Below, piece by piece: positions 50,936 through 60,230 of a stretch of DNA of 61,863 bases. Source of the stretch: Treponema sp. (GTDB taxonomy: Bacteria > Spirochaetota > Spirochaetia > Treponematales > Treponemataceae); assembly GCA_017446265.1 (NCBI GenBank), contig JAFSRD010000015.1, positions 1-61,863 of the forward strand. Direction: 5' to 3'. The notes under the pieces are model-generated. The model made no database searches, was not told where the DNA came from, and saw only the letters and a list, made by a program, of their open reading frames with translations. The first letter of the stretch is position 1, and every line of letters begins with the position of its first letter. Position numbers and translations under genes: made by a program.

Positions 50936-50951
50936 CATTTCATGTTATGGC
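50936..50951. repeat. 16-bp direct repeat, right copy
   Basis: CATTTCATGTTATGGC, identical to 50589-50604, including the malQ stop codon and its last three codons. Confidence 0.9.
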
Positions 50952-52535
50952 ATTCCGTCCGTACAGGCGACTCATATATGCAAGCCATTCGGCAGCTTCC
51001 ACGCCGAGCATGCCTGCTTCCATGCGCCACTGCCAGTTTCTGCCTGTCGTAGAAGGCTCGTTCATGCGCGCGCTGTTGTCAAGGTGCAAAACATCTTGCA
51101 ACGGAACGACGGCAAACTGCGCTGTGGACGCAAACGCGAGTTGCACAATTTTTTCGCACAATGTGCCGTTTTGCACCAGAGCGCGCGCGTGGTCAGCGGC
51201 AACCTGTTTCCCAAATACGTAAGAAGCAACAAGCTGCACAGTTGCATCTCCTTCGCGCAAAAGCCACCCTTGCAGCGTGTCGTTGTCGTGCGTGCCCGTG
51301 TAGCATATGCAGTTTGCATCGCGGTACTCGTGCGGCAAAAACGCATTCGTCATACCGCTCGCGCCAGCTTCGTTCGGGTCAAACGCAAATTGGAGCACTT
51401 TCATGCCGGGAAAACCGCACTCGTTCCGGAGCGCGCGCACCTCGTCTGTGATGACGCCTAAATCCTCTGCAATGACAGGAAGGTCGCCGAGTGATTTTTT
51501 TATTGCAGTAAATAAATCTATGCCGGGGCCTTTTTCCCACGTGCCGTGCACAGCAGTCGCCTCACCGTACGGCACCGCCCAATATGATTCAAATCCGCGA
51601 AAATGATCTATGCGCACAAAGTCCACAAGCGCACGCATGCGTGCAATGCGCGAAATCCACCAGGAGTAGTTTTCATTCTTCATTGCGCGCCAATCGTAAA
51701 GCGGATTTCCCCACAGCTGCCCCGTCTCAGAAAAATAATCGGGCGGCACTCCCGCAACTGCAACAGGTACGCCGTTTGCATCAAGCTGGAAAAGATGCTG
51801 ATGCGCCCACACGTCAGAAGAATCAAGCGCAACAAAAATAGGAATGTCGCCGATTATCGAAATGCCGCGCTCATTGCAATACGCTTTAAGCGCGCGCCAC
51901 TGCATTGCAAAAAAGAACTGAATCACTTTAACAACTTCAATTTCATGAACGTGCCCGCTTTCCCATTTTGACACGGCAGCAGGCTCGCACAAAGCTAAAT
52001 CGCGCGGCCAAAACGCATTCCACATGCTTGCACTTCCGCGCACGTTTTCTGCTTGCGCTTTTTTATCAAAATGATTTTTTATGCTCGTAAATGCCGCGTA
52101 CTTATTGAGCCATGCAGCGTTATCATTTTTGAACGCTTCATAAGTAGTGCGGTCTTCTTGTGTACAATGCAAAAGAAAATGTGCCGCGCATTTTTCAAGA
52201 AGTGGCAGCTTCCAATACACGACAGCGCCGTAGTCAACCACGCCGAACGTTTTAATAAATTCTGGCGGCACAATATCTTCTGCACACGCCCAGCCGTTTT
52301 TGACGAGCAGCTCCAAATCGATCAAAAGCGGATTGCCTGCAAACGTTGAGAACGATGCATACGGCGAGTCTCCGTAGCCAGTTGGTCCGAGCGGCAATAT
52401 TTGCCACAGCGACTGGTGCGCTTCATGCAGCCAGTCTGCAAACTCATACGCGCTTTTCCCAAGCGTACCGATACCGCTGCTTTTTGGGAGCGATGTAAGA
52501 TGCAGCAAAACACCGCTTCTGCGAGAAAACGTCAT
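50940..52535 (-). CDS. malQ: 4-alpha-glucanotransferase
   Basis: 531 residues from ATG 52535, cytosolic amylomaltase of family GH77 that moves maltosyl units between glucans. Motifs: RRSGVLLHLTSLPKSSGIGTLG, QSLWQILPLGPTGYGDSPYASFS, VRIDHFRGFESYWAVP (nucleophile Asp), PVIAEDLGVITDEV (acid/base Glu) and YTGTHDNDTLQGW. All catalytic residues are present. The frame reaches 52592, but TTTACA-17-TATGGT (52542-52570) puts +1 exactly at this ATG; no Shine-Dalgarno. The C-terminal codons are duplicated 347 bases downstream. No other glycogen gene is near. Confidence 0.94.
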   Translation of the reverse strand: MTFSRRSGVLLHLTSLPKSSGIGTLGKSAYEFADWLHEAHQSLWQILPLGPTGYGDSPYASFSTFAGNPLLIDLELLVKNGWACAEDIVPPEFIKTFGVVDYGAVVYWKLPLLEKCAAHFLLHCTQEDRTTYEAFKNDNAAWLNKYAAFTSIKNHFDKKAQAENVRGSASMWNAFWPRDLALCEPAAVSKWESGHVHEIEVVKVIQFFFAMQWRALKAYCNERGISIIGDIPIFVALDSSDVWAHQHLFQLDANGVPVAVAGVPPDYFSETGQLWGNPLYDWRAMKNENYSWWISRIARMRALVDFVRIDHFRGFESYWAVPYGEATAVHGTWEKGPGIDLFTAIKKSLGDLPVIAEDLGVITDEVRALRNECGFPGMKVLQFAFDPNEAGASGMTNAFLPHEYRDANCICYTGTHDNDTLQGWLLREGDATVQLVASYVFGKQVAADHARALVQNGTLCEKIVQLAFASTAQFAVVPLQDVLHLDNSARMNEPSTTGRNWQWRMEAGMLGVEAAEWLAYMSRLYGRNAIT

Positions 52536-52541
52536 GATATA

Positions 52542-52570
52542 ACCATACACCGATGCACGCATTTTGTAAA
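52542..52570 (-). promoter_or_regulatory. malQ promoter, predicted leaderless
   Basis: TTTACA, 17 bases and TATGGT on the minus strand; predicted +1 is 52535, the first base of the ATG. Confidence 0.45.
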
Positions 52571-52581
52571 GTTGCGTCATG

Positions 52582-52611
52582 TTGACATCCACACTTGCAT
52601 CATGCTATAAT
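52582..52611 (+). promoter_or_regulatory. Promoter of tRNA-Val and the kinase gene
   Basis: TTGACA, 18 bases and TATAAT on the plus strand, with +1 near 52618, 20 bases before the tRNA. Confidence 0.8.
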
Positions 52612-52637
52612 GAGATTTATGCTATTTTAAGCAGAGC

Positions 52638-52709
52638 GGGCGGTTAACTCAGGGGTAGAGTGCTACCTTCACACGGTAGAAGCCATTGGTTCAAATCCAA
52701 TACCGCCTA
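52638..52709 (+). tRNA. tRNA-Val (CAC)
   Basis: A 72-base cloverleaf. Acceptor GGGCGGT pairs with ACCGCCT, anticodon stem CTACC/GGTAG encloses TTCACAC (anticodon CAC), T arm ATTGG-TTCAAAT-CCAAT, discriminator A, CCA not encoded. The next coding region begins two bases after the last tRNA base. Confidence 0.93.
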
Positions 52710-52710
52710 T

Positions 52711-54372
52711 ATGCAGGAACACACATTGTCTGTTTCTTTTCCGTCGGGGAAAACACTTGTTGTGCCGTACGGTACGCCAGTAAATACGTTGCTTCCTCAT
52801 TTTTCAGAGCACGCGGAGCATATTCTCGCAGTGCGCATCAACAACGACGTACAACCGCTCGACCGCGCTCTTGATGTCAATTCTCATATTGAGCCGGTGC
52901 TCAACAACACAAAAGATGGTGCAGCGGTGTACCGGCGCTCATTATGCTTGCTGCTTGCAGCAGCAGCGTACAAACTGTTTCCGTCCTCACGACTGCTTGT
53001 CGGTCACTCGCTCGGTCACGGCTACTACTATACGCTTGAAACAGGCAAGCCTATTGAAAAAATGCAAATTGAATCGCTTGAAAATGAGATGCATTCCCTC
53101 GTGGCAAAAAATTTGCCAATTGCCGTTCAGCATATTTCATACACGGAAGCCACACAGCTTTTTGACGCGCTGGGGCTCGTAGAAACGCGGCTGCAGCTCA
53201 ATTATTTTTGCCCGCCACGAGTAAGAATCAATTCGCTCGGTGGCTTTTCAGATTTGTATTTTGGACCGCTCGTACCTTCAACAGGATTTTTAAAAACATT
53301 CGCGCTCATGCCATACGGTCAAGGATTTTTGCTGCGCTTTCCAAAATCTTCAGAGCCACATGTGCTGCCCCAGTTTACAGATGAACCTGAACTTTTCAAA
53401 ATTTACAGCCACTACAAAGAATGGGGCAAGCGTGTTGGCGTTACGTCGGCAGCGTCGCTCAACAAATTGATAAACGAGCGCAAATTCAACGATTTCATCG
53501 ACATATCGGAAACATTTCAGCAACGCCAGTTCGCAGATGTCGCAGACAAAATTGCAAAGCGCGAAAATGTGCGCGTTGTGCTCATTGCAGGTCCTTCAAG
53601 TTCTGGCAAAACAACGTCTGCAAAAAAACTTGCGCTTGAGCTGGAAGCTATAGGCTACATACCAAAAGTGATAAGCCTCGACAGCTACTATGTTGGGCGC
53701 GCACGCAATCCAAAAGATGAAAACGGCAACTATGACTTTGAATGTCTTGAAGCGCTTGACATAGAGTTCTTAAATGACAATCTACTCGACTTATTCGCAG
53801 GGAAAGAAGTAGCCATGCCGTCATACGACTTTACAAAAGGCGAACGCTTTTATGAGACTGGCAACACAATGCGGCTTTCAGAAAACGACATACTCATCCT
53901 TGAAGGCATTCACGGATTGAATGACAAGCTCACGCCGCGCATTCCTGCCGAACTGAAATTCAAAATCTACTTGTCCGCGCTTACACAACTTAATCTTGAT
54001 GACCACAACCGCATTTCAACGAGCGACAATCGCCTCATTCGCAGAATCGTGCGCGATTCCCAGTTTCGCGGCAAAAGTGCAGCAGGAACCATTGCAATGT
54101 GGCCAAGCGTACAGCGGGGCGAGCAAAAGCACATCTTCCCGTTTCAGAACAATGCAGATGCCATGCTCAACACTGCCCTTGATTACGAGCTTTCAATATT
54201 AAAAGTATATGCGGACCCGCTTTTGCGTTGCGTCAATCCTATGCAAAAAGAATACAGCGAGGCGTGCCGGCTTTTAAGCTTTTTGTATAATTTTGCGCCT
54301 ATTCCGCCAACAGCAGTGCCAAACCGCTCAATTATCAGGGAATTTATAGGCGGAAGCGCATTTCACTATTAA
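52711..54372 (+). CDS. Uridine kinase-like protein with TGS and ThrRS-type N-terminal domains
   Basis: 553 residues. Residues 1-60 are a TGS-type domain (LSVSFPSGKTLVVPYGTPVNTLL). Residues about 70-220 resemble the threonyl-tRNA synthetase second additional domain, with GHSLGHGYYYT (HxxxH). Residues about 285-500 form a phosphoribulokinase/uridine-kinase domain: Walker A AGPSSSGKTTSAKK, ISLDSYYVG, and LILEGIHGLN. It probably phosphorylates a nucleoside. The ATG follows tRNA-Val by one base and no Shine-Dalgarno exists outside the tRNA, so the mRNA may be released by tRNA processing. It converges with fliJ. Confidence 0.88.
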   Translation: MQEHTLSVSFPSGKTLVVPYGTPVNTLLPHFSEHAEHILAVRINNDVQPLDRALDVNSHIEPVLNNTKDGAAVYRRSLCLLLAAAAYKLFPSSRLLVGHSLGHGYYYTLETGKPIEKMQIESLENEMHSLVAKNLPIAVQHISYTEATQLFDALGLVETRLQLNYFCPPRVRINSLGGFSDLYFGPLVPSTGFLKTFALMPYGQGFLLRFPKSSEPHVLPQFTDEPELFKIYSHYKEWGKRVGVTSAASLNKLINERKFNDFIDISETFQQRQFADVADKIAKRENVRVVLIAGPSSSGKTTSAKKLALELEAIGYIPKVISLDSYYVGRARNPKDENGNYDFECLEALDIEFLNDNLLDLFAGKEVAMPSYDFTKGERFYETGNTMRLSENDILILEGIHGLNDKLTPRIPAELKFKIYLSALTQLNLDDHNRISTSDNRLIRRIVRDSQFRGKSAAGTIAMWPSVQRGEQKHIFPFQNNADAMLNTALDYELSILKVYADPLLRCVNPMQKEYSEACRLLSFLYNFAPIPPTAVPNRSIIREFIGGSAFHY

Positions 54373-54406
54373 CAATCTTAACACCGCAGCAATCGGCATG
54401 GAAAAG

Positions 54407-54428
54407 TTGCTGTGTCGTGCAACAGCAA
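54407..54428 (-). terminator. Possible weak terminator at the end of the flagellar operon
   Basis: TTGCTGT/ACAGCAA, a 7-base stem with an 8-base loop, followed on the minus strand by CTTTTCC. The T tract is short, so this is tentative. Confidence 0.35.
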
Positions 54429-54442
54429 ACAAATAGCATCTC

Positions 54443-54877
54443 TTATCGTATAATGCGGCCTGCGCGCGCATTCGTCATGTCGTCTGCAATATCAAACGCC
54501 TCGTGGTTTTCAGCTTCTTTGTATTCGTCAAATTTTCGCTCGCGCAATTTATGCAGAGATTCTGTTTTTTGCATTGCTTCTTGCAACACTTTGCGCTTTT
54601 GCTCGGAGACAAGCTTTGCTTTTGCCATTTCGCCGAGCAAATATTCTTTTTGTTGGTCGAGCAACGAAAAAAAATTATGCGCGCTCGTGATTTCTTTAAA
54701 GTCTGTAACGCCGCGCATGTAGTTTGTCATGCTCACATGTTGCGCGGCAACTTCGTCAAGCTGCACTTGAATCTCGCGCTCTTTTGCCATAGCTCTACCC
54801 AAATCAAGTTCAGCTTGACTCTGCACATGCTCGCGGTATTTCATCACTTGCTCAAGCGGAAATGCAAACTTTTTCAT
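54443..54877 (-). CDS. fliJ: Flagellar export chaperone FliJ
   Basis: 144 residues, almost wholly a two-helix coiled coil, starting MKKFAFPLEQVMKYREHVQSQAELDLGRAMAKE, as in FliJ. It supports export-gate opening and interacts with the FliI ATPase and FliH. The start overlaps fliI by four bases (ATGA). Last gene of the operon; a kinase gene converges from the other side. Confidence 0.88.
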   Translation of the reverse strand: MKKFAFPLEQVMKYREHVQSQAELDLGRAMAKEREIQVQLDEVAAQHVSMTNYMRGVTDFKEITSAHNFFSLLDQQKEYLLGEMAKAKLVSEQKRKVLQEAMQKTESLHKLRERKFDEYKEAENHEAFDIADDMTNARAGRIIR

Positions 54878-56283
54878 TCAGACTGTTCTGCAAGCGATGC
54901 CGCACTCATAACGGGAACAGGCGGACATTCGTTGTATTCTTCTTCAGGTATGTCAATGCCAGAAAGCGCTGCAAGCTTGTCAAGCGTGTCGCTGAACGCG
55001 CATTGCTCGTATTCTTCCTGCGTCAAAAACGATTCGAGCGCAGCGTGCTTTTCCACCGCTTCATCTATTTCTGCCGAGTTGCCTTTTTGATAGATGCCTG
55101 TCGTTATCATCATCTCGTTGTCACTGTAGATTGCCATGAGTTGCCTCAGTTTTGCAACTGCCTTTTGCGTTTCTCTTCCGGTAACGCGCTTTGAAAGGCG
55201 GCTTATTGAAGCAAGCACATCGATGGCAGGATAATGATACGCTTGCGCAAGACGCCTGTCTAAAATGATGTGACCGTCGAGCGTACCGCGCACTTTGTCA
55301 GTGATAGGCTCATTCATATCATCTCCATCTACGAGCACTGTGTAAAACGCAGTGATAGAGCCTCTGTCATTCGTGCCGGCGCGTTCAAGCAGTTTTGGAA
55401 TCATGTCGAACACGCTCGGCGGGTAGCCGCGTTGCGCAGGCGGCTCGCCGTTTGCAAGCCCAATTTCGCGCTGCGCTTGGGCAAAACGCGTAACAGAATC
55501 AAACATGAGCATGACATCGTTGCCGCGGTCGCGAAAATATTCTGCAACAGCAGTAGTCACGTATGCAGCGCGCAATCGGCAAATCGACGGCTGGTCGCTC
55601 GTTGCAGCTACAACGACAGAACGCTTTAATCCTTCTTCGCCTAAATCACGCTTGATAAAATCGAGCACTTCCCTGCCACGCTCTCCTATTAAACCTATGA
55701 CGTTTATGTCTGCGTTTGTGTTCCGCGCAATCATGCTTATCAATGTTGACTTGCCCACGCCGCTTCCTGCAAAGATGCCGAGCCGCTGCCCTTTTCCAAC
55801 AGTGAGCAGAGCGTCAATTGCACGCACGCCTGTTGCAATGCGTTTGTTTATGGGAAGTCGTGTCATGGGGTCCGGCGGAGAAGCAATTGCAGGATAATAT
55901 GTTTCAGGCGTTATTTCGCCCAAGCCGTCGCACGGCCTTCCTGTAGCATCGATGACGCGCCCTAAAAGCGACGGTCCTACAGGCACGCGCAACACTTCAC
56001 CAGAAGCGACAACTTCGCACCCTACTTCAAGCCCTTTTGTATCTCCATATGCAGTGAGTTTTACCGTCGTGCCGTCAAGCGCAACTACTTCTGCCATGAG
56101 TTTTTTTTGCGAGCCGGGCAAGCGTATGGTGCACATTTCGCCTATGACAGAACGCGGTCCCACGCTTTCAATTTCAAGTCCGTTTACCGCAGTGACGTGT
56201 CCTATGTACAGTATAGGCTCAATATCTTCTGCAAGTTTGAGATATTTTGAAAAATCGAATTCTCCTGTGTATGATGACCGCAT
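54874..56283 (-). CDS. fliI: Flagellum-specific ATPase FliI
   Basis: 469 residues from ATG 56283, preceded by GGGTGGGAAC. Type III export ATPase of the F1-beta family. Walker A is GIFAGSGVGKSTL and the following GLIGERGREVLDF is a conserved FliI region. Walker B appears as VMLMFDSVTRFAQAQREIGLA, and GSITAFYTVLVDGDDMNEPI is the family C-terminal signature. It unfolds and feeds export substrates at the cytoplasmic ring with FliH and FliJ. Confidence 0.96.
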   Translation of the reverse strand: MRSSYTGEFDFSKYLKLAEDIEPILYIGHVTAVNGLEIESVGPRSVIGEMCTIRLPGSQKKLMAEVVALDGTTVKLTAYGDTKGLEVGCEVVASGEVLRVPVGPSLLGRVIDATGRPCDGLGEITPETYYPAIASPPDPMTRLPINKRIATGVRAIDALLTVGKGQRLGIFAGSGVGKSTLISMIARNTNADINVIGLIGERGREVLDFIKRDLGEEGLKRSVVVAATSDQPSICRLRAAYVTTAVAEYFRDRGNDVMLMFDSVTRFAQAQREIGLANGEPPAQRGYPPSVFDMIPKLLERAGTNDRGSITAFYTVLVDGDDMNEPITDKVRGTLDGHIILDRRLAQAYHYPAIDVLASISRLSKRVTGRETQKAVAKLRQLMAIYSDNEMMITTGIYQKGNSAEIDEAVEKHAALESFLTQEEYEQCAFSDTLDKLAALSGIDIPEEEYNECPPVPVMSAASLAEQSE

Positions 56284-56329
56284 GTTCCCACCCACGCTAA
56301 ATTATTAATTATTAATTTTGCCCGTCGCG

Positions 56330-57262
56330 TTATGTTTCAGGCGAAATCACATCTGACTTTGCAAGCGTCTTTACTGGCGATATTTCCATGACGCGATTTT
56401 CCAACTCTGAAAGCTGACTTGAAATGCGCGCATCGATTGCTCCAAAATCAGTCTCAACAATGCAGCCGCCTTTTTCCACAGACGAATCTTCTACAACAGT
56501 GATGCCGCGTATGTTTTCAACGCGTTTGATGAAGTCGTCTATGTGCTCTGTCGTCAACTTTACGTCTTCAAGGTTTACGCGCAACGTCACTTCGCCCCTG
56601 CCTTTCACTTTTTTGAGCGCGGCAAGCACATTGCTCATAATGACGCTCTTTTGATTTTCTGAAATGATTTTGACAACTTTGCGCGTCATAAGAATGACGA
56701 GCTCCACTATTTGCGTTTCCGTGTCGCGCAAAATGTCTTCGCGCCGCTGCATCACTGCATTGAGCATGACATGCATGCGCTCAATGAGGCGGTTCGCTTC
56801 CGCTTCTCCTTCGCGATAGCCTTCTTCGTGCCCCTCGTCAAATCCTTTATTGTGCGCTTCGGACTCAACTTTTTGCTGCTGAATCTTTGCTTCTTGGATA
56901 AGGTTTTGCGCCTGCTCCTGCGCTTTTTTTACAATCTCTTCAGCAGTTTGCTGCGCATCAGCTTTGATGATGTTCGCTTCATCAGTCTGCCGCTTTACTT
57001 CTGCAAACGCAGCTTGCTCTGCTTTTTTAACAATTTCATCTGCGGCGTTCTGCGCGTCATCAAGCATTTTCTGCTTTTCAGCTTCCCAATTTTTTTTATA
57101 CGCTTCAGCTTCGCGCCGCAAATCATCGGCAGTAGGACCAGTGTATTCAGGCACTTCTTCAACTTGCGCAACTTCAACAGGCGCAAATTCATGAACAAGT
57201 TTGAGCATCACTTCGCCTGACTGCGCTTTTACCTCTCCTGGTCGGAATACAGTTTTTGCCAT
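56330..57262 (-). CDS. fliH: Flagellar assembly protein FliH
   Basis: 310 residues, longer than many FliH proteins. The N-terminal 50 residues are specific. A long charged coiled coil spans about 55-160 (AAEDIVKKAEQ-type and [24 protein letters not shown]), and the FliH C-terminal domain at about 165-290 includes [24 protein letters not shown] and [23 protein letters not shown]. It binds and regulates FliI. GGAG stands before the ATG. Its position between fliG and fliI is typical. Confidence 0.92.
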   Translation of the reverse strand: MAKTVFRPGEVKAQSGEVMLKLVHEFAPVEVAQVEEVPEYTGPTADDLRREAEAYKKNWEAEKQKMLDDAQNAADEIVKKAEQAAFAEVKRQTDEANIIKADAQQTAEEIVKKAQEQAQNLIQEAKIQQQKVESEAHNKGFDEGHEEGYREGEAEANRLIERMHVMLNAVMQRREDILRDTETQIVELVILMTRKVVKIISENQKSVIMSNVLAALKKVKGRGEVTLRVNLEDVKLTTEHIDDFIKRVENIRGITVVEDSSVEKGGCIVETDFGAIDARISSQLSELENRVMEISPVKTLAKSDVISPET

Positions 57263-57273
57263 GCGTTACTCCG

Positions 57274-58392
57274 TCAAGTTACCAGTTCGTCTTCGCCACT
57301 GCGTGCAATGACGATTTCGCCAGAATCTTCAAGGCGGCGAATTGTAGAAACAATTTTTTGCTGCGACTCTTCTACGTCCTTTAAGCGCACCGGCCCCATG
57401 AACTCCATGTCTTCTTTCAGCATGCTCGCGGCGCGCTTTGACATGTTGCGGAAAATCTTGTCCTGCACTTCAGTATCGACAGATTTAAGCGCTTTGGCAA
57501 GCTCCTGTGTGTCAACTTCACGCAGCACCTTTTGAATGGCGCGGTCGTCGAGCATAACGATGTCTTCAAATACAAACATCTTCTTCTTGATTTCTTCTGC
57601 CAAATCTGGATCGTCTTCTTCAAGTGACTCAATAATCGCCTTTTCAGATGACCTGTCAACGAGGTTAAGAATTTCAACGATTGCATCTACACCGCCAGCC
57701 GCAGTGTAGTCTTCGCTTGAAAGCGTTGAAAGCTTCTTTTCAAGGACGCGCTCTACTTCTCGCAGAACATCAGGCGAAGTCCTATCCATCGTGGCAAGAC
57801 GCTTTGAAACTTCGGGCTGCATCTCTTCTGGCAGATTCTGTAAAATAACGGCGGCCTTCCCCGGCTCTAAATATGCTAAAATAAGTGCAATCGTTTGCGG
57901 ATATTCCTGCTGAATAAAGTTTAAAAGGTGCGCAGGATCTGTGCGGCGGATAAAGTCAAACGGACGCACTTGCAGAGAACTGGTAAGGCGGTTGATGATG
58001 TCAATGGCTTTTTGACTGCCAAGCGATTTTTCAAGAAGTTCTCGCGCATAATCAATGCCTCCTGTAGTGATGAAGTTCTGCGCATTCATGAGCTCCTGAA
58101 ATTCTTCCAAGACAGCATCTTTAAACTCTGCGTCAATCGTTTCAAGTCGCGCAATTTCAAACGTGAGCGTCTCAACTTCGTCTTCGCGCAGATGCTTCAT
58201 AACCTCTGCAGAAACATCGCTTCCAAGCGACACGAGGAAAATGGCTGCCTTTTGCCTGCCTGTCAAGCTCTTGTAATCTTTAATGCCTTTTTTGCTTGAA
58301 GAAGTTGGCGTTTTGAGACTGCCCGGTTTTGGAATTGGTTTTGGATTATTCGACTTTGTTGCCGTTGCAGCAGCTTTTGCTTCTTCTGCCAT
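57274..58392 (-). CDS. fliG: Flagellar motor switch protein FliG
   Basis: 372 residues, with a Pro/Lys-rich N-terminal extension of about 40 residues (NPKPIPKPGSLKTPTSSSKKG) not found in enteric FliG. The N-domain begins LTGRQKAAIFLVSLG. The middle EYPQTIALILAYL region carries the EHPQ-type motif, here EYPQ. The C-domain holds charged torque residues in MFVFEDIVMLDDRAIQKVLREVDTQELAKAL. It forms the cytoplasmic rotor ring on FliF. It begins one base after the fliF stop region, in the same operon. Confidence 0.94.
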   Translation of the reverse strand: MAEEAKAAATATKSNNPKPIPKPGSLKTPTSSSKKGIKDYKSLTGRQKAAIFLVSLGSDVSAEVMKHLREDEVETLTFEIARLETIDAEFKDAVLEEFQELMNAQNFITTGGIDYARELLEKSLGSQKAIDIINRLTSSLQVRPFDFIRRTDPAHLLNFIQQEYPQTIALILAYLEPGKAAVILQNLPEEMQPEVSKRLATMDRTSPDVLREVERVLEKKLSTLSSEDYTAAGGVDAIVEILNLVDRSSEKAIIESLEEDDPDLAEEIKKKMFVFEDIVMLDDRAIQKVLREVDTQELAKALKSVDTEVQDKIFRNMSKRAASMLKEDMEFMGPVRLKDVEESQQKIVSTIRRLEDSGEIVIARSGEDELVT

Positions 58393-58393
58393 A

Positions 58394-60106
58394 TCATTCC
58401 TCCATCAGCCATGTGCGTATGAGCATTGCCACATCTTCAGGATGCTCTTTTGCCATAGCGATTGCATTTTCCAAAAGCTCTGCGCGACGCGACTCTTCGA
58501 CAGACATAGTTACGTTCATGCTCTCTTCTTTTGCATCCCACAATGCCTGTTCGCGCGCTGCCTGCTGCTGACGCAAACGTTCTTCGTCGCGCAACCGCCG
58601 CCGCCGCTCTATTTCGCGCATAATCAAACGGATTATAATAAAGAGCACAAGGATAAGCGCAATAGAACCAAGCGAAATAAGGATTGTCATGCGCCGACGT
58701 ATTGCCCTAAAATATGCTTCATCTTCTGCGTCAAATTGCGCAGTGCGGTCAAACGGTATGTTCGTCACAGTAACGCTGTAATTTCTGCTCGTGTCGTAAC
58801 CGATTGCATCACGCACATAGCGCGTCAAATCTACAAGCGTTTCTGTAGGTACAGGCTCGTATATGCGCTTTATTGAACCAGTCTCTTCGTCTATTATCAT
58901 CTCACGCGTTTGCGGATTGCGCTGTTTTTGCCAGATGCCGTCAACATTTACTGCGACAGTCACTCTGTCAATCTGCGGGCTCGTCTCTTCTTGCGTCTGC
59001 GTTGTGTTTACCACTCTGTTTTCTGTCACGCCTGTTTCTGTAGAACGCCCTATAACGTTCGACATATCTGAATACACAGGCGGCGTCTGCCCTTCTGTGC
59101 CCGCAGGTCCTTCGGGATTAAAGCCTGTTCCCTGCCATTCGCGCGTAACAGTTTGCGAGGAAATAGTCAATGAGTCACGCAGCTCTGAATCGTCATACGG
59201 CGTTGTAAGATTGTCAGAGCGTATGACAACAGGCGTATAAATAGTCGAACTGCTTGAGCGTTGAGACATGTTCATGTCAATCTTTATATTCAAGTCGCGC
59301 ACGCGGTCTTCTGAAAGCGTCTGCTGCAATGCTGTTAAAACTTTTGCGCGGTAATATGTTTCAAGTCGTTGGATTTCGCGCTGCTGACGCGCAACAAGGC
59401 TCACGCGGTCAAATTCTTCAAGGCTTGCAAAATCATTCAAAATGTTGCCTTCGGAATCTGCAATAGTGATGTTTTCAGGACGCAAACCTTCAACCGCCAT
59501 CTGTATGAGGCTTTGGATGCCGCGTATGCGCCGTGCATCTTGCAGCAGTGAACTTGCAGGCTTTACGCGAAGAATGATGCTTGCAGTAACAGGATTCTGT
59601 TCAGAGATGAACAGCGAATTTTCAGGCAGCACAATATTCACATCTGCGCTCGTAATGTCGTCAATCGATTCAATATGCTGCTTCACAGTCTGCGTAATCG
59701 CATTTTTGAGGCGTACATTCTGCTCTGCATCTGTCGTTGACCAGCTGCGGTTGTAAAAGCCTGCAAACGGGTCTATGTTAGACGGCACAAGCCCCTCGCC
59801 AATAAGCACATTGCGCATACGGCGTGCAGTGCGCTCATCTTCCACAGAGATGTATCCGTCATCAGTCGTATACGCGACAATATTGTATTCTGAAAGTTTG
59901 TCGAGAATGCGCACACGCGCAGACTCATCTGCAACAGGCGCATTAAAAAGGCGCACAGAAGTTGGACGCGACGAAAGCGAAGCTGCAAGAATGATTGCAA
60001 CAATAACAACGGCAACGACAGCAAACAAAATTATCTTTTGCAGAACTGTACCTTTTGCCCATAAATTTTTTATAGACTCACTAAGTCTTTTGAGCCATTC
60101 GTTCAT
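58394..60106 (-). CDS. fliF: Flagellar MS-ring protein FliF
   Basis: 570 residues. Two membrane segments at about 25-47 (IILFAVVAVVIVAIILAASL) and about 460-485 (ILISLGSIALILVLFIIIRLIM) bracket the large periplasmic ring-building region, with the YscJ-like domain at 50-230 (VVAYTTDDGYISVEDE, IKVRLP-type ITQTVKQHIESIDDITSADVNIVLPE). The C-terminal tail binds FliG. A GGGAGGGG site before the ATG and an upstream promoter make it the start of a sub-operon fliF-fliJ. Confidence 0.95.
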   Translation of the reverse strand: MNEWLKRLSESIKNLWAKGTVLQKIILFAVVAVVIVAIILAASLSSRPTSVRLFNAPVADESARVRILDKLSEYNIVAYTTDDGYISVEDERTARRMRNVLIGEGLVPSNIDPFAGFYNRSWSTTDAEQNVRLKNAITQTVKQHIESIDDITSADVNIVLPENSLFISEQNPVTASIILRVKPASSLLQDARRIRGIQSLIQMAVEGLRPENITIADSEGNILNDFASLEEFDRVSLVARQQREIQRLETYYRAKVLTALQQTLSEDRVRDLNIKIDMNMSQRSSSSTIYTPVVIRSDNLTTPYDDSELRDSLTISSQTVTREWQGTGFNPEGPAGTEGQTPPVYSDMSNVIGRSTETGVTENRVVNTTQTQEETSPQIDRVTVAVNVDGIWQKQRNPQTREMIIDEETGSIKRIYEPVPTETLVDLTRYVRDAIGYDTSRNYSVTVTNIPFDRTAQFDAEDEAYFRAIRRRMTILISLGSIALILVLFIIIRLIMREIERRRRLRDEERLRQQQAAREQALWDAKEESMNVTMSVEESRRAELLENAIAMAKEHPEDVAMLIRTWLMEE

Positions 60107-60153
60107 CTGTCCCCTCCCGTGAACGAATCAAGAGTAGTATGATAATTTTTATT

Positions 60154-60182
60154 ATTATACCACATTGTTACGATTTTGAAAA
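60154..60182 (-). promoter_or_regulatory. Internal promoter ahead of fliF
   Basis: TTTTCA, 17 bases and TATAAT on the minus strand, in the 124-base fliE-fliF gap; +1 near 60147. Gives a 40-base leader with GGGAGGGG. Confidence 0.5.
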
Positions 60183-60230
60183 GAGAATGCTGAAAAAAAT
60201 ACCATAGCGCAAAAAAACACATCATAACAA

